Origin: Ceratobasidium sp. AG-K | Taxonomy: Eukaryota; Basidiomycota; Agaricomycetes; Cantharellales; Ceratobasidiaceae | DNA: 64,000 nt | Reading direction: 5' to 3' | Assembly (NCBI GenBank): GCA_037039685.1 | Contig: JAWNGF010000008.1 | Span: forward strand, 1,736,001 to 1,800,000 | Shown: positions 29,585 to 40,777 of the stretch, piece after piece | How positions within the stretch are numbered: position 1 is the first letter of the stretch | Layout: every line of letters starts with the position of its first letter | The notes under the pieces: generated by a model | What the model was told of the DNA's origin: nothing | Database searches by the model: none | The model's input: the letters and a program-made list of their open reading frames with translations, nothing else | Position numbers and translations under genes: made by a program

Positions 29585-30440
29585 GTAGATCAATCTTGGA
29601 GAAAATTTTTGCGTCCTTGATTTTATCCAGCAGGTCTTCCATTAGGGGCATTGGGAATCTATCGTCCTTTGTAATGGCATTTACTCCTCTGAGGTCTTGA
29701 ACAAGTCGTAGCTGGCGAATTGCTCCTGGATTTTTTGGATCGATGGGTTTTTTAACAAAGAAACAAGGTGATGCAATGGGTGATTTGCTTGGTTGGATCT
29801 TTCCCGCTGCGATTTCCTCATCCAGGTATTCTCTTAGTGCAATTGATTCAGCTGGAGAGAGTGGGATTGGTCTGGCCGGCTTTGGAAGTTCAGCTCCTTC
29901 CTTGAAATCTATGGCGCAGTCGTAAGGTCGATGATCTGGGATCCTTTTGAATTTCTCTTCACTGAAAACATCGGCAAATTCCTTGAATTCTTCGGGTAGG
30001 TCGTCTATTGAGGCTGTTCTTGCTTGGATGGGTTCTGGCCACCATGATACGTGCTTTGTTTTCCAATCAATGACCGGATTTGCTTCTTCTAACCATTCTA
30101 GTCCTAGGATAAGTTTAGTTTCTCCAGTAGGCATAGCAAAGAAGACTTGTTTAAAGGTTCTTCCTTCCACGTCTAGTTCCAGCTTAGCTTTGAAGCGTAT
30201 TTGGTGAGAGAGTTCTTGTCCCTGGATACCGATTACTTTTCTCGGAGTGGAAAGTTCCATGAGTGGGATGTTGTTGGATCGTGCCCAAGAGATGTCCAAG
30301 AAGTTTTTTGATGCTCCAGAATCGATGAGGGTTGGGATAGGTTCTGTGATTCCGGCAACGTTTGCGTAAACAATGGTTGATCCATTTGTTGCTCTAAAGT
30401 ACATTGTTTCCGTTGCCGGTTTTTTGGTCTCTCCACACAC
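29585..30440 (-). CDS. pol: Pol of B1, N-terminal part (protease to RT)
   Basis: Begins near 30440, 3 nt after the gag stop and in the -1 frame, without a strong own ATG. Holds the protease motif LIDSGASKNFLD near residue 39 and the RT start with KPIDPKNPGAIRQLRLVQDL. It ends at SKIDL where B2 was inserted, and continues at 22360. Confidence 0.9.
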
Positions 30441-30442
30441 AG

Positions 30443-32319
30443 TTAGAGGGAGACCCCTTCTTTTCCCAAGTCTTCTACAATTGTTGCCTCCCTTCCTTTA
30501 ATGCTAGGTTCCGTCGTTATCCATTCCTTGGACGGGCACTTGAATGAGCGGTGTCCTTCCTGTCCGCACTTCAGGCAGCGGTTGGTTGCTATCCTTGCTT
30601 TGTATACTTTGTCAGGCAGCCGCTTTGTAGAGGATTGTCCGCTAGTGGTTGGTTGGGCCGCCTTCTTCCCTGTCGAGGTCTTGATTTGTTGCAATTTCTG
30701 GTCAATAGAGATTGCGATTGAGATCCACCGGTCAAGGGAAAGTTCTCGTTCTGTCCCATCTTCATTGATCAGGGTCAGTTTGAAGCGAGCTAGTTCGGTC
30801 TTGACTTCTGACTTCAACCCTTCCTTGAATTGGTTGATCAGAGCTTCCTGTCCCCAGTTTACGTCTACCAGAAGATATCGGAATTCTGAAGCATAATTTG
30901 CTACAGAGTTGTTTTGTTTGCATTTTCGGATATCTGATTTGGCTTTAGCCTTTTTGTTGGGGTCGCTGAACTGTTCCATGAAGTGTGCCTTGAAACTTTC
31001 CCATGAGGCAAGGTTTTGGTTATTTTCCCTTTGGTTGAGCAACCGTAAGAGTACTTGTGCCCAGTGAGTGGCAGCTTTGTTTTCGGATTTGAAGTTTGCT
31101 AGGGCTTCGCGGATCCTTTCTTCATTGGAAGTGTATTGATCGCCTAGGCGTACGAAGTAGCTTTCCATTTGTGTGATGAACATTTCGGCACCTTCCCCTT
31201 TCTTTCCGTCGAAGGCTTCTGGACGAGTTACTTTGGGACGACGTGGTCCACTACCCATGTTTGGGTTTTTGGTCAACCGCTGGATTCTCAATTCTAATTT
31301 GTCGATCCTGGTAGATTCTGCGTCTGGATGAGGTGGGGAATTTGATTGCCTAGAGGGGATCCCGTGAAGGGATGCTTCGTCCATTTCTTCTTGCATATTG
31401 TTGATGGTTTCTTGAACTTCCGTGATTTTGGTAGTGAAGGAGGCTCCCTCTTGTTGTAAGGTTTCTAGTCCTTGTGTTACTGCCTCATTCCATTCGAGTT
31501 GTCCCTGTCTGGTAGTGTTGAGTTCTTCGCATACGTTATTCACTAGCCCTTGGGTGTTGGCAACTTCATTTCGAAGGCGGGTTACGTCTTGACCAACTAG
31601 AAAGGAATTATGTTCGCCATTTCTTGCCGAGTTCAGGATGTCTGTCAAGGTTCCTTGAAGGGTGTTGATGGAGTTGTTAAAGATTTGCTGGTTGTTTGCT
31701 AGAACCTGTGTTGCTTGTTCTAGGCCACTAAGCCTTTGATCTATAGTGACTCTCATTCCGTCTATAACCCTAAGGGTAGTGTTGTGTCTTCCTTCTAGAA
31801 GGTCGTCTAGGTCATCTAAATTGCTGATTACAGTTCTGCCGCTAGAGCTGGAACTTGAACTTGAGCTTCCTGGATTACCGGTGCTTTGTTGTATCGGGGC
31901 TGGTTGCTCAGAGTAACCTTGTGGTATATATGGTGGTGCTGGAATAGCCGGTGTGACTGGTTGGGAAGCTACTGGAATTGGTCGTGCGTTGGTGATGGTT
32001 CCTCCAATTTGAGGAACTGTAGGTACATTGGGGACGTGTGGTGTAGGGGGAGGTCTAATGGGAACAAGCGATATGCCCCCATGAGCTTCGGGTTGGGGAG
32101 AGAAGAACTGTCTTCTGGTTCCTAACGGCCACAAGGGACGTGATGGCCCTGGAGTTGCAGTTGGAATATGAATTACAGCCGGAGTGGGGTCATTCGTGAG
32201 ATCTCCTGGTTCTCTATTTGTGATAGTGGGTTCTTCCTCTTGTACCGTTGTCATGTCAGGAATACCAAAAGCTCCCGGCATTGATGTTTGACTTTGGGGG
32301 CGTGATCGGGCAGGACCCC
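30443..32319 (-). CDS. gag: Gag of B1, main part
   Basis: Open frame from the C insertion site (32319) to TAA at 30443. The first about 45 codons lie at 52695-52567 on the other side of element C. It has a P-rich N-terminus, poly-serine run, coiled-coil-like middle, capsid domain and the zinc knuckle CLKCGQEGHRSFKC. GGGAAAA precedes the stop. No nonsense codon is present, unlike B2. Confidence 0.9.
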
Positions 32320-33489
32320 TGTTATGGATACTGACATTCTGTCATAGGAATAACATACTGAAATCCAAACCTATGCTTGTGGCGACTTTTCTGCTTGTTT
32401 GCATGTATGCAGTTTTGTAACTGTCTTTACTCCCTCTTGAACGCTACTTTGTGCTACTTCTTTATGTCGATATGTAGTACTCTCTAGTAGCTTCAATTCA
32501 CTGTCTTTTGCGTCTCTATATGCGGGGATTTCATAAAGATATGAAATGTCTAAGTTTATTGTCTTTGGTGCTTAGGGAGAGATACATTGTTATACTTGTA
32601 TCTCCACCAATACTGATCCGTTCGCTTAGCTTTCACTTGCGACTGACTCGCAAGCTTCCAATTCAGCCGATCGCACTTGTTTCATGTGAATTGACCGGCT
32701 ATTTCCCGCGATATGTCTCGTGGCTTGTCAAGGTGCTGAAATGACTCATTTCAGCAGCCACCAGATCTTGAGAGCTGCATAGCTTGTAGATAGTGATTTA
32801 GTATAGTTACTTGACTGGAGCAATTAGTTAGATGACTCATAATATATGCTCCAGCCAACCAAAGCACTCTGACTCCATGAATGCTAGTCATCAAGGCATC
32901 AGTGTTCATCCACCCCTCCTATCATTGGTAGATGCCCCCAATGATAGCCACAACCAGATGACTAGTGTTCTGAGGCCTCTGGGGTATAAATACATGCCCT
33001 CTAAGAGCCCTCCATCCTCACCTCACTCTACATCTGTTGTGCTTTGGCTTGGCTGTGTGATTTTCCCCATTATTGTTGTGTGCCTCAAACAGTATTTCTT
33101 AGCCTAAAGAAAAGGATCTCCTGAGTACCTATTATAGAGGAAAGGTTGCAGACGTCTTATAGTGCTTCTACAAGTAAGAACAAGGAAGGCATTTAGGGAA
33201 TAGCCTAAGATTAGTACATACTTAGTTCATTGCAACTAGGAGTGTGAAACAGTGACATTTAATAGCTAAGGGAACCTGAGCTCAGTACTCCTGCTCTTTC
33301 TATTACTAGTGTACATACACTCTACAGTAGGAAAGCTTAGTATCAATTCCATTAAGTGTGCAACTAGATTGCTTACTTACTGAGAGCATCTCAGACTACT
33401 GAGACATTACTTTATATTGTTCCACTGTGTGTATCCTGTAGTTATATCACTTGTACATACAAGTAGCTGCAACTCTCAGATATATAACA
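32320..33489 (+). repeat. 5' LTR of element C
   Basis: 1170 bp, starts TGTTATGGAT and ends TATATAACA. TATA box TATAAATA at 32985-32992. TGACTCA at 32742-32748, inside the near-palindrome CTGAAATGACTCATTTCAG, and at 32833-32839. Small frames inside (for example 32508-32744) are repeated in the other LTR and are not taken as genes. Confidence 0.96.
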
Positions 33490-33490
33490 T

Positions 33491-33508
33491 TGGTGAAGCG
33501 ACCCAGGT
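33491..33508 (+). promoter_or_regulatory. Putative tRNA primer-binding site, element C
   Basis: TGGTGAAGCGACCCAGGT starts one base after the LTR with the TGG expected to pair with the CCA end of a tRNA. Which tRNA I cannot say without a tRNA set. This contrasts with the self-priming sites of families A and B. Confidence 0.6.
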
Positions 33509-33568
33509 AGTAATCTTTGTTGCTACATATATTGGATTACTACCCAACACCTATACTGTGCTTAAGAG

Positions 33569-36500
33569 ATGTCTAGTTCTAATTCTAGCACCTCCTTACA
33601 TGAATCTAGGACTGTTGCTGCTGAAGAGGAGGTTACTCCTCTAGACTCAGTATCACAACAAGGACCTAGAACCCCTACTGCTGGACCCTCCTATCTTCCT
33701 CAAAGAAATAGGTGGTCAGCCCATGATGCTCAGTCTGATTGGAGTCTTAACTGGCAAGAGATTGAAGCTGATGAGGACTACATGTACTCATTAATGCCCT
33801 ACCTGCCTATGGCCTCCACCTCATTTACTGCACTATCTGAGTCTGATAGAAGGAGACTTATATATACTCCTGCTACTGCTCAACTCACTAATACTGTGCG
33901 CCAGTATAGTGATATCAATGATAGAAGGAAGCTAGCTAGGGCTATTGGCTGGAAGATTTATTCTAAAAGTCCAATTCCTCATGAGCATAACATCTATCTA
34001 TCAATTCAAGGAAGAAAATGGGCAGCCTCTTATCTTCAGACTCTGGATACCTTTTGTGTATTTGCTCCTAAATGGATACACAACCCTTCTCAAGATGTAG
34101 TTATGGATTTTAATCATACACTACATGGATCTTTTAAAAGAGATCTGAAGGTTCTGTATAGGCAGCACTGTCAAAGGGAGATTCCAGAAGATGAAGTGGA
34201 CCATCCTGAAGTTCCTTCCTACCCTGCAACAGAGACTTACACTACATTCAATAAAGCTCAGCATGAAATAGCTGCTGTAGTTTATAGGGATGAAGTGGAG
34301 CGCTTTTTGGCTTACATTTACAGGGAATTAAGAAGGAATGAGGATAAAGGTAAGAGCAAAGCTATTCAAGGTCATATGGAAACTGTGTTGTCACATAATT
34401 CCACAGACTTTGACCAGTTCCCCATATATGCTCCTAGAGCTAGAGAAGCTGCTGAAGCAGTAGTTACTAATCCTAACCCCCTTGCTCTCAGGCAAGAGTC
34501 TGAAGATCCAGTAACTACTATGACACCTTCTCTGGTTCCAAGGTATTACCATAGGCGCAAATCTGGTGCTTTTGGTTTTATCAAGACTAGGTCTAATAGT
34601 CCTGAAGACAATGAGATTAGAAAAAGTCCCATACCAATGGTTACTCCCCTCAGGAGTACTCCATTTGTTGGAGGAGCTCAGTTTACACCTGGGCTAATGC
34701 AACAACTTGGTCAATCTTCTAATCCCCAAGTTTCAGTACTAGGCCCTGCTACTAATACTGCATTTGGCCTACCTGGAAATAGTACTACTGGAATAGGTCC
34801 TAGAAAATCAGGAATGGTTTCCCAACCATTGAGCTTTTCCTTCTTCAATAAGGATTCCATGAAACCTATTGAGGAAGAAACAATACCTGAGACTCCTAGT
34901 AGACCTAAAGTTGGATCAGGAAGAGTGATGGGAAGAAGGCTCTCCAATATGATAGGAGGTACTCTGTCTTCTCCTCCACCTGCTTTAACCCAACCTCCTA
35001 CTGCAGTAGTTTCTCAATTAGGACCCAAAGTTAGTAGTATACTACAACCTACTAATACTCAGCCTAGTGTTGCACCTGTGGAAGTAACTGCTGCACCTGT
35101 TGTAGTTGATCCTTACTCTAATAATACTCTTAGAAGGCCTAGACATAGGTCCAGAGCTCCCTTGGAGGAAGGAGAAACTGCTGAGATTCTTCAGCCATCT
35201 CCCATAAGGTACAATCAATATGGACATATAGAAAGGTTGAATCAACATGCTACTGGCATGATTGCCACCAAACAACCAGACCTTAAGGATGGTAAAGACC
35301 TAAGTAACCATGAAGGAAGTCAGAGAACTCCTCCTGATCAACCTAGGAATCCACCCTATTGGCACCATGGTGGACCACCTGGAGCTGGGCCTTCTGATCA
35401 AGGAGGAAACCCAGGCAATGGTGGTTCAGGCAATGGTGGGAATCCTCCTAATCCTCCTGGAGGCAATGGTGACCCATATGGTCCCCCTGGAGGTAATGGT
35501 GGTCCCCCTGGAGGTAATGGTGGTCCTCCTGGAGGCAATGGTGGTCCCCCTAATGGGAATGGTGGTCCTTCAATTCCTCCAATTCCTCCACAGGGTAGAC
35601 AAGGTGGTGGTCCTCCTGGTCCCCCTGGTCCTCCTGGTGGTGGGAATTACTACTATCTAGTAGGTCCTCCTGGTCCCCCTGGACCTCCAGGACCTGCAGG
35701 AACAGCTCCCAGGCTTACTAGACCACATTTTGATTCACGTCTCAAAATAGAACAGGTGGTACCCAAATACTATGGTGGTGCAGAAGAGCTGATGGAATGG
35801 ATCACTCAATTGGACCATGTAGTAAGGAGACACCCAGATCTCTTGGGAGAACTGGGTTATGTAGTACCACTAAGGTTTGAGAAGGATGCCAAAATATGGT
35901 TTAATGCACTAGATCCTGCTTGGCAGCAATATATGATGCAGGACTGGCGCCTTATGAAGGAAAATATGGCTAGATACTTCTGGAACCCCCATTGGCTCAA
36001 CAAGTTGAGATCTAAAGCTCATCAGGCCAAGTATAGGGAACCAGGTAAAGATACTGAGTCAGAAACTCCTTCACAGTATATCATGCGCAAGAAAGACCTT
36101 CTTGATGCAGCATATACTTTCACAGATCCAGAAGCTATTGAGGAAGTGCTTAGAGGAGCTCCCCAGCAATGGAAAACTCTGCTCAGCACTGCAACTCTTG
36201 TTACATGGATGGACTTCATGTTCAAAGTCAAGGAGATTGAAGAACTGCTACAGGACTTCAAACACTCCAAATCTGACTCATACAAGAGTTCTGACTTCAA
36301 CAAAGCTTTTGAGACTTGGAGGCATGAAAGGAGAGAAAAGAAGAAGGAGAAAAAGAAAGCTAGAGTACATGCTGTGAATAGTCCCAGCTCTGGGAAGAAA
36401 CCTCATGTGCCTAACTACTCTCCTGATGACAAGAATGTGTCTAAAGTCACTCCTGCCTCCCAAGGAAAGCGCCCTTGCTGGCACTGTGGTAGTGGTAATC

Positions 36501-36679
36501 ACTGGGATAACCACTGCAAATATGCCAGGAAGAATGCCACTAAGGCTAGGGTGCACTTTGCTAGTATTGAAGGTGATGAGCTTAGAGAACAAGAGGAGTA
36601 TGAAGCAGCTGAAGCAGGTTTTAGTAGCAGTTCTGAATCATCAGAAGAGGATGATGAGTCTGACTCTGAGGATTTTTAG
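33569..36679 (+). CDS. gag: Gag of element C with collagen-like Gly/Pro region
   Basis: 1036 residues from ATG 33569. The N-terminal 270 residues are helical and W/Y-containing. Then a long P/S/T-rich linker, a Gly/Pro/Asn-rich stretch (about residues 590-720) with GPPGGNG tandem repeats and GPPGPPGPPG, a capsid domain of the retrotransposon-gag type (about 725-900; DSRLKIEQVVPKYYGGAEEL), a basic patch (EKKKEKKKARV), and a zinc knuckle CWHCGSGNHWDNHC near residue 970. The acidic C-terminus ends at TAG 36677-36679 inside the run GATTTTTAG, the only place where the -1 protease frame overlaps. Larger than usual gypsy Gag because of the linker. Confidence 0.9.
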   Translation: MSSSNSSTSLHESRTVAAEEEVTPLDSVSQQGPRTPTAGPSYLPQRNRWSAHDAQSDWSLNWQEIEADEDYMYSLMPYLPMASTSFTALSESDRRRLIYTPATAQLTNTVRQYSDINDRRKLARAIGWKIYSKSPIPHEHNIYLSIQGRKWAASYLQTLDTFCVFAPKWIHNPSQDVVMDFNHTLHGSFKRDLKVLYRQHCQREIPEDEVDHPEVPSYPATETYTTFNKAQHEIAAVVYRDEVERFLAYIYRELRRNEDKGKSKAIQGHMETVLSHNSTDFDQFPIYAPRAREAAEAVVTNPNPLALRQESEDPVTTMTPSLVPRYYHRRKSGAFGFIKTRSNSPEDNEIRKSPIPMVTPLRSTPFVGGAQFTPGLMQQLGQSSNPQVSVLGPATNTAFGLPGNSTTGIGPRKSGMVSQPLSFSFFNKDSMKPIEEETIPETPSRPKVGSGRVMGRRLSNMIGGTLSSPPPALTQPPTAVVSQLGPKVSSILQPTNTQPSVAPVEVTAAPVVVDPYSNNTLRRPRHRSRAPLEEGETAEILQPSPIRYNQYGHIERLNQHATGMIATKQPDLKDGKDLSNHEGSQRTPPDQPRNPPYWHHGGPPGAGPSDQGGNPGNGGSGNGGNPPNPPGGNGDPYGPPGGNGGPPGGNGGPPGGNGGPPNGNGGPSIPPIPPQGRQGGGPPGPPGPPGGGNYYYLVGPPGPPGPPGPAGTAPRLTRPHFDSRLKIEQVVPKYYGGAEELMEWITQLDHVVRRHPDLLGELGYVVPLRFEKDAKIWFNALDPAWQQYMMQDWRLMKENMARYFWNPHWLNKLRSKAHQAKYREPGKDTESETPSQYIMRKKDLLDAAYTFTDPEAIEEVLRGAPQQWKTLLSTATLVTWMDFMFKVKEIEELLQDFKHSKSDSYKSSDFNKAFETWRHERREKKKEKKKARVHAVNSPSSGKKPHVPNYSPDDKNVSKVTPASQGKRPCWHCGSGNHWDNHCKYARKNATKARVHFASIEGDELREQEEYEAAEAGFSSSSESSEEDDESDSEDF
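35450..35568 (+). repeat. 21-bp tandem repeats coding GPPGGNG
   Basis: About four to five imperfect copies of a 21-nt unit (GGTCCCCCTGGAGGTAATGG plus T) inside gag of element C. Third-position differences between copies (CCC/CCT, GGT/GGC) show they are not brand new. Confidence 0.85.
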
Positions 36680-37476
36680 AACTGTCCCAGGCAGCTCTGG
36701 TTGTTTCAAACCCTGAAACAAGTGCAGAGAACCTAGGGACAACTACTAATGGCTCAGAGACTGCAACTAACTTCAATGCTGCAGCTAATACTGAATCTCT
36801 AAGATCAAAGTATACTACAGTAGTGATGCCTCCCAAATCTAAGGTATTCTCCACCAAGGCTAGCTCCCAATTGTCCAAAATAGTCCTTCAAAAGACTATG
36901 GCCAGACCTCCTGGAACATCTTTCCTAGGAGCTTCTGCTACCACTGTCCTTGCAAGACTAGGTGGACCTCAAGAAGAGGAATTACCATTGACTGTGGATA
37001 CAGGTTCTGATATCACACTAGTCAATAAGGATTTCCTCAGCACTCTAAAGGTCCAACCAAAGATCAAAGTGGGGCAGAATGTCCAGTTAATCCAAGTAAC
37101 AGGAAAGTCAAGGATTAATGGTTACATTGTGATGCCAATAATCTTTGAGACTCCTGAGGGTCCTGTAGAAATGACAGTAGAAGCCTATGTAGTTCCTAAG
37201 ATGAACACAAGATTCCTTCTAGGTAATGACTTTGCAGCTCAATTCAAGTTGTCTATTGATAGAAGTGACCCTAAGGTAACCTACCTTAAGCTGGGAAACT
37301 CTGGAAGGCAAATTGAAGCTCAAGAGTCAGTTACCAACCCAAGAACTGATGATGCTGGCAATGTCTTCAGTGTGCAGGTTGAACCAACATCTGAGGACAA
37401 CTCCTCTTCCAAGGCTTCAAAAGCCAAAGGGAGGAGGCAAGCAAGGAATTACCATACTCTTCAGATTTTCAGTTAG
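36670..37476 (+). CDS. pol: Protease domain of element C pol
   Basis: This frame is -1 to gag, opens right after TGA 36667-36669 and runs to TAG 37474-37476. It carries a retropepsin core: LTVDTGSDITLVNKDF (catalytic D in DTGS), then FLLGNDFAAQFKLSID. The first ATG is at 36823, but the frame is open back to the gag stop, so a frameshift at the T5 run 36673-36677 is the likely route. The frame ends before RT begins; a second shift (near 37436-37446) would be needed to continue. Confidence 0.85.
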   Translation, partial: GFLELSQAALVVSNPETSAENLGTTTNGSETATNFNAAANTESLRSKYTTVVMPPKSKVFSTKASSQLSKIVLQKTMARPPGTSFLGASATTVLARLGGPQEEELPLTVDTGSDITLVNKDFLSTLKVQPKIKVGQNVQLIQVTGKSRINGYIVMPIIFETPEGPVEMTVEAYVVPKMNTRFLLGNDFAAQFKLSIDRSDPKVTYLKLGNSGRQIEAQESVTNPRTDDAGNVFSVQVEPTSEDNSSSKASKAKGRRQARNYHTLQIFS

Positions 37477-40400
37477 TACACCTAGCTCAGAATGTCATTC
37501 TGGAACCTGAGAGCATGACCAAGGTACCCATCCAAGTGGATTGGATACAAGACTTGAATGAAGGATTCATAGAACAGTTGGAATACTCTAAGAATGGCAA
37601 TGAAGATAGACAGAAATGTGGTATCACCAATTGCATCATTTCTAGAGATACTACACATGTTCAAATGATGAATTTATCCAAAGCTGCAGTCAATCTCACT
37701 CAAGGAGATGTAATAGGACACTTATATGATCCCAACCAATACCTAGATCACTCTGAGAACCTTTCTGAAAGTGATCTAGCAAAAGGGATTGTGAAGTGCA
37801 ACCTAATCAAAGCCCACTTGTCTGAAATGCCACTTCCCAAGCCTACTGAGGAAGAGATATTGCTATCTCAACCTGTGGAAGGAGGTCCAAAGACTAGTGA
37901 GTTACCTGACCCAGACCATATCAAGAAGGACCAATTGTTATCTGAAATACACTTTGGAGAAAATCTAACTCTAGATCAAAAGAAGAAATTAGAGCAATTG
38001 GTACTGAAACACTTCATGGCATTTGGTCTGGATGGGAGATTAGGAACCTATCCTGCTGAAGTAGAGATTAAGCTGGTACCAGGTGCAAAGGAAATATCTT
38101 TAGCTCCTTATTCTGCCTCCCCTGCAAAAAGGGAAGTCATTGACAAGCAAGTCAAGGAATGGTTAAGGCTGGGAGTAATCCAACCTTCCAAGAGTCCTTG
38201 GGGTTTTCCAGTACTAATAGTGTTTAGGAATGGTAAAGCCAGGCTTTGCATTGACTACAGAGAACTGAATAAGATTGCTGTACCTGATCAATTCCCTTTG
38301 CCAAGGCAAACTGACATCCTCCATACTCTGGAAGGATCTCAGTACCTTACCACACTAGATGCTCTAGCTGGATTTACTCAGTTAAGTATCAAACCTGAAG
38401 ACAGACCTAAAACAGCCTTCAGAATACATGATGGACTATTTGAGTTCACTAGGCTACCTTTTGGGTTCAGAAATGGACCTGCTGTGTTTCAAAGGGTAAT
38501 GAGTGATGTACTAGCCCCATTTCTGTGGATCTTTGCATTGGTCTATATAGATGACATTGTAGTATTCAGCAAGACTTTTGAAGATCATTACAAACATCTG
38601 GATTTAGTGTTTGGAGCCATAGCAGCTGCTGGAATCACCTTGTCACCCATTAAATGCTTCATAGCCTACCAGTCACTTATATTACTGGGGCAAAAGGTAT
38701 CCAGACTTGGTCTCTCCACTCACAAACAGAAAGTGGATGCTATAATCCAACTGGAAGCACCTAAGGACAAAGCTACCTTGCGCACATTCTTAGGTATGAC
38801 TGGTTATTTTTCCAGTTATATTCCATTCTATGCTTGGATCATTGCACCCCTACTACCCTTGTTAAAGAAGGATGCTGAGTGGAAATGGGATGAATTGAAG
38901 CAAAATGCATTTGAACTAGCTGAAACAGCTCTTGTTTCAGCTCCTGTAATGGCTTATCCTATACCAGGACTACCCTACAGAGTATATACAGATGCCTGTG
39001 ACTTTGGTTTAGGTGCTATCTTGCAACAAGTACAACCCATGCTGATCAAGGACCTCAAAGGTACCAAGCTATATGAAAGGCTGAGGAAAGACTATGATTT
39101 AGGAAAGGATGTACCACTTTTGGTGATCCCTGACTCCAAGCAAAAGGACAACCTGACTGGGGGGGATGAGAATGAGGATTCTGAAAGTTTTGTAATCCAT
39201 GATAAGTGGGCTAAAAACTTTGAAGACACCATAGTCCATGTAGAAAGAGTCATTGCCTACTGGTCTAGAATTCTTATCCCTGCAGAGAGGAACTATTCAC
39301 CCACTGAGAGAGAAGCTTTGGCCCTCAAGGAAGGACTTATTAAGTTCCAACCTTACATTGAAGGGACTAAGTTTCTAGCAATCACAGATCATGCTGCCCT
39401 TACTTGGAGTAGAACCTTCCAGAATGTGAATACTAGGCTTCTGAGATGGGGCCTTACCTTTGCTGCCTATCCAGGCATGAAAATCATTCACAGAGCTGGA
39501 AGAGTACACTCTAATGTAGATCCTGTGTCCAGACTAAGGCGCAGAATACCACTACAAGATGGCCCTGTTGCAGATGATAGTACACCCCTTGTACTGAGTA
39601 CAGATGAGGATCCCATAAAGAACCTTTATAAGGAACTTGGGGAGAGGTTTGAAGAAAAACTGCTAGCTAATGTAAAAAGGTGCTTGTCCATTCCTGGAGG
39701 TGTTACAATACCCCTTGAGAATGATTTCAGTACTAATGCACTGGCTTTTCAGACAAATTCAAGGCACTACTTAACTGTGAGTATCAGTAAAGTGGAATTA
39801 GAGCACTTTATGCAAGGATATGAGAAGGATGAACACTTCAATAAGGTCCTACAAAGCCTTAGAGCAGCTCATGATCCTATGAACCCACCCTGGTCACAGT
39901 ACAAGATTGGAGACAATGGATTAATATACTTCTGCAGGCAGGACAGCTATCTTTTGTGTGTCCCAAAAGATCTACAGCTGAGTATAGTATCTGAAGTGCA
40001 TAATGGACTTGCTGAAAGTGCTCATGCTGGCTTTCACAAGACCTACAATAGCATTGCTTCAGTATACTACTGGCCATCAATGTCCAGGACAATCAAACAG
40101 TATGTAACCACTTGTGACATTTGTCAGAAGGCAAAACCCAAAAGGCATGGGCAAAGAGGTTTCTTGCAACCTATTCCAATCCCCACTCAACCTTTTGAAG
40201 TTATAACCATGGATTTCATTATGGACTTACCTATAAGTAATAGTTATAATGCTATCTTGACTATAGTTGACAAACTAACCAAGTATGCATTCTTCATACC
40301 CTGTAGTACTACCATTAATGAGAAGGAGACAGCCCAGTTGTTCCATGATCATATATGGATGCACTATGGACTGCCTCGCCAGGTTATTACTGATAGAGAT

Positions 40401-40777
40401 ACTAGGTGGACTGGAGCCTTCTGGGAACATCTTACAGCTCTAGTTGGTATTCAGCGCTCACTAACAACTGCCTATCACCCACAGGCAGATGGCCAGAGTG
40501 AGATTATGAATCAGACACTAGAAATAGCTCTGAGATGCTTTGTGGAACCATCAATGGATAACTGGAGTGACCTATTACCAGGTTTCACATTTGCCTACAA
40601 CACTACTGTGCATACTGCCACAGGTTTTACACCTGCATACCTTCTTAGAGGTTACCAACCACTCAAGACCTCAGATTTGTTGGCTCAAACAGCCCAAGCT
40701 ATGGAGCGCCTTAATGTGAAAGATCCTGCTGCTGAGAATTTTGCTGAAGGAATGAATTCCATTTGCTTACAGGCTAC
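37395..40777 (+). CDS. pol: RT-RNase H-integrase of element C, first part (interrupted by B3)
   Basis: Open from 37395 (after TGA 37392-37394), first ATG 37515, in a frame -1 to the protease. RT: KREVIDKQVKEWLRLGVIQP, ARLCIDYRELNK, VYIDDIVVFSK. RNase H: YTDACDFGLGAILQQ. Integrase: the HHCC region with CDICQKAKPKRHG, DFIMDLP, TAYHPQADGQSE. The frame reaches the B3 insertion at 40777 in codon GCT-ACC and continues at 48000-48536. Residues that seem to follow up to 41036 are B3 LTR sequence and not part of the protein. Confidence 0.9.

Noticed and set aside
32508..33107. Two frames (78 and 91 codons) inside the C LTR, repeated at 51585-52184
   Set aside because: Identical because the LTRs are identical; they overlap promoter motifs and show no protein signature.
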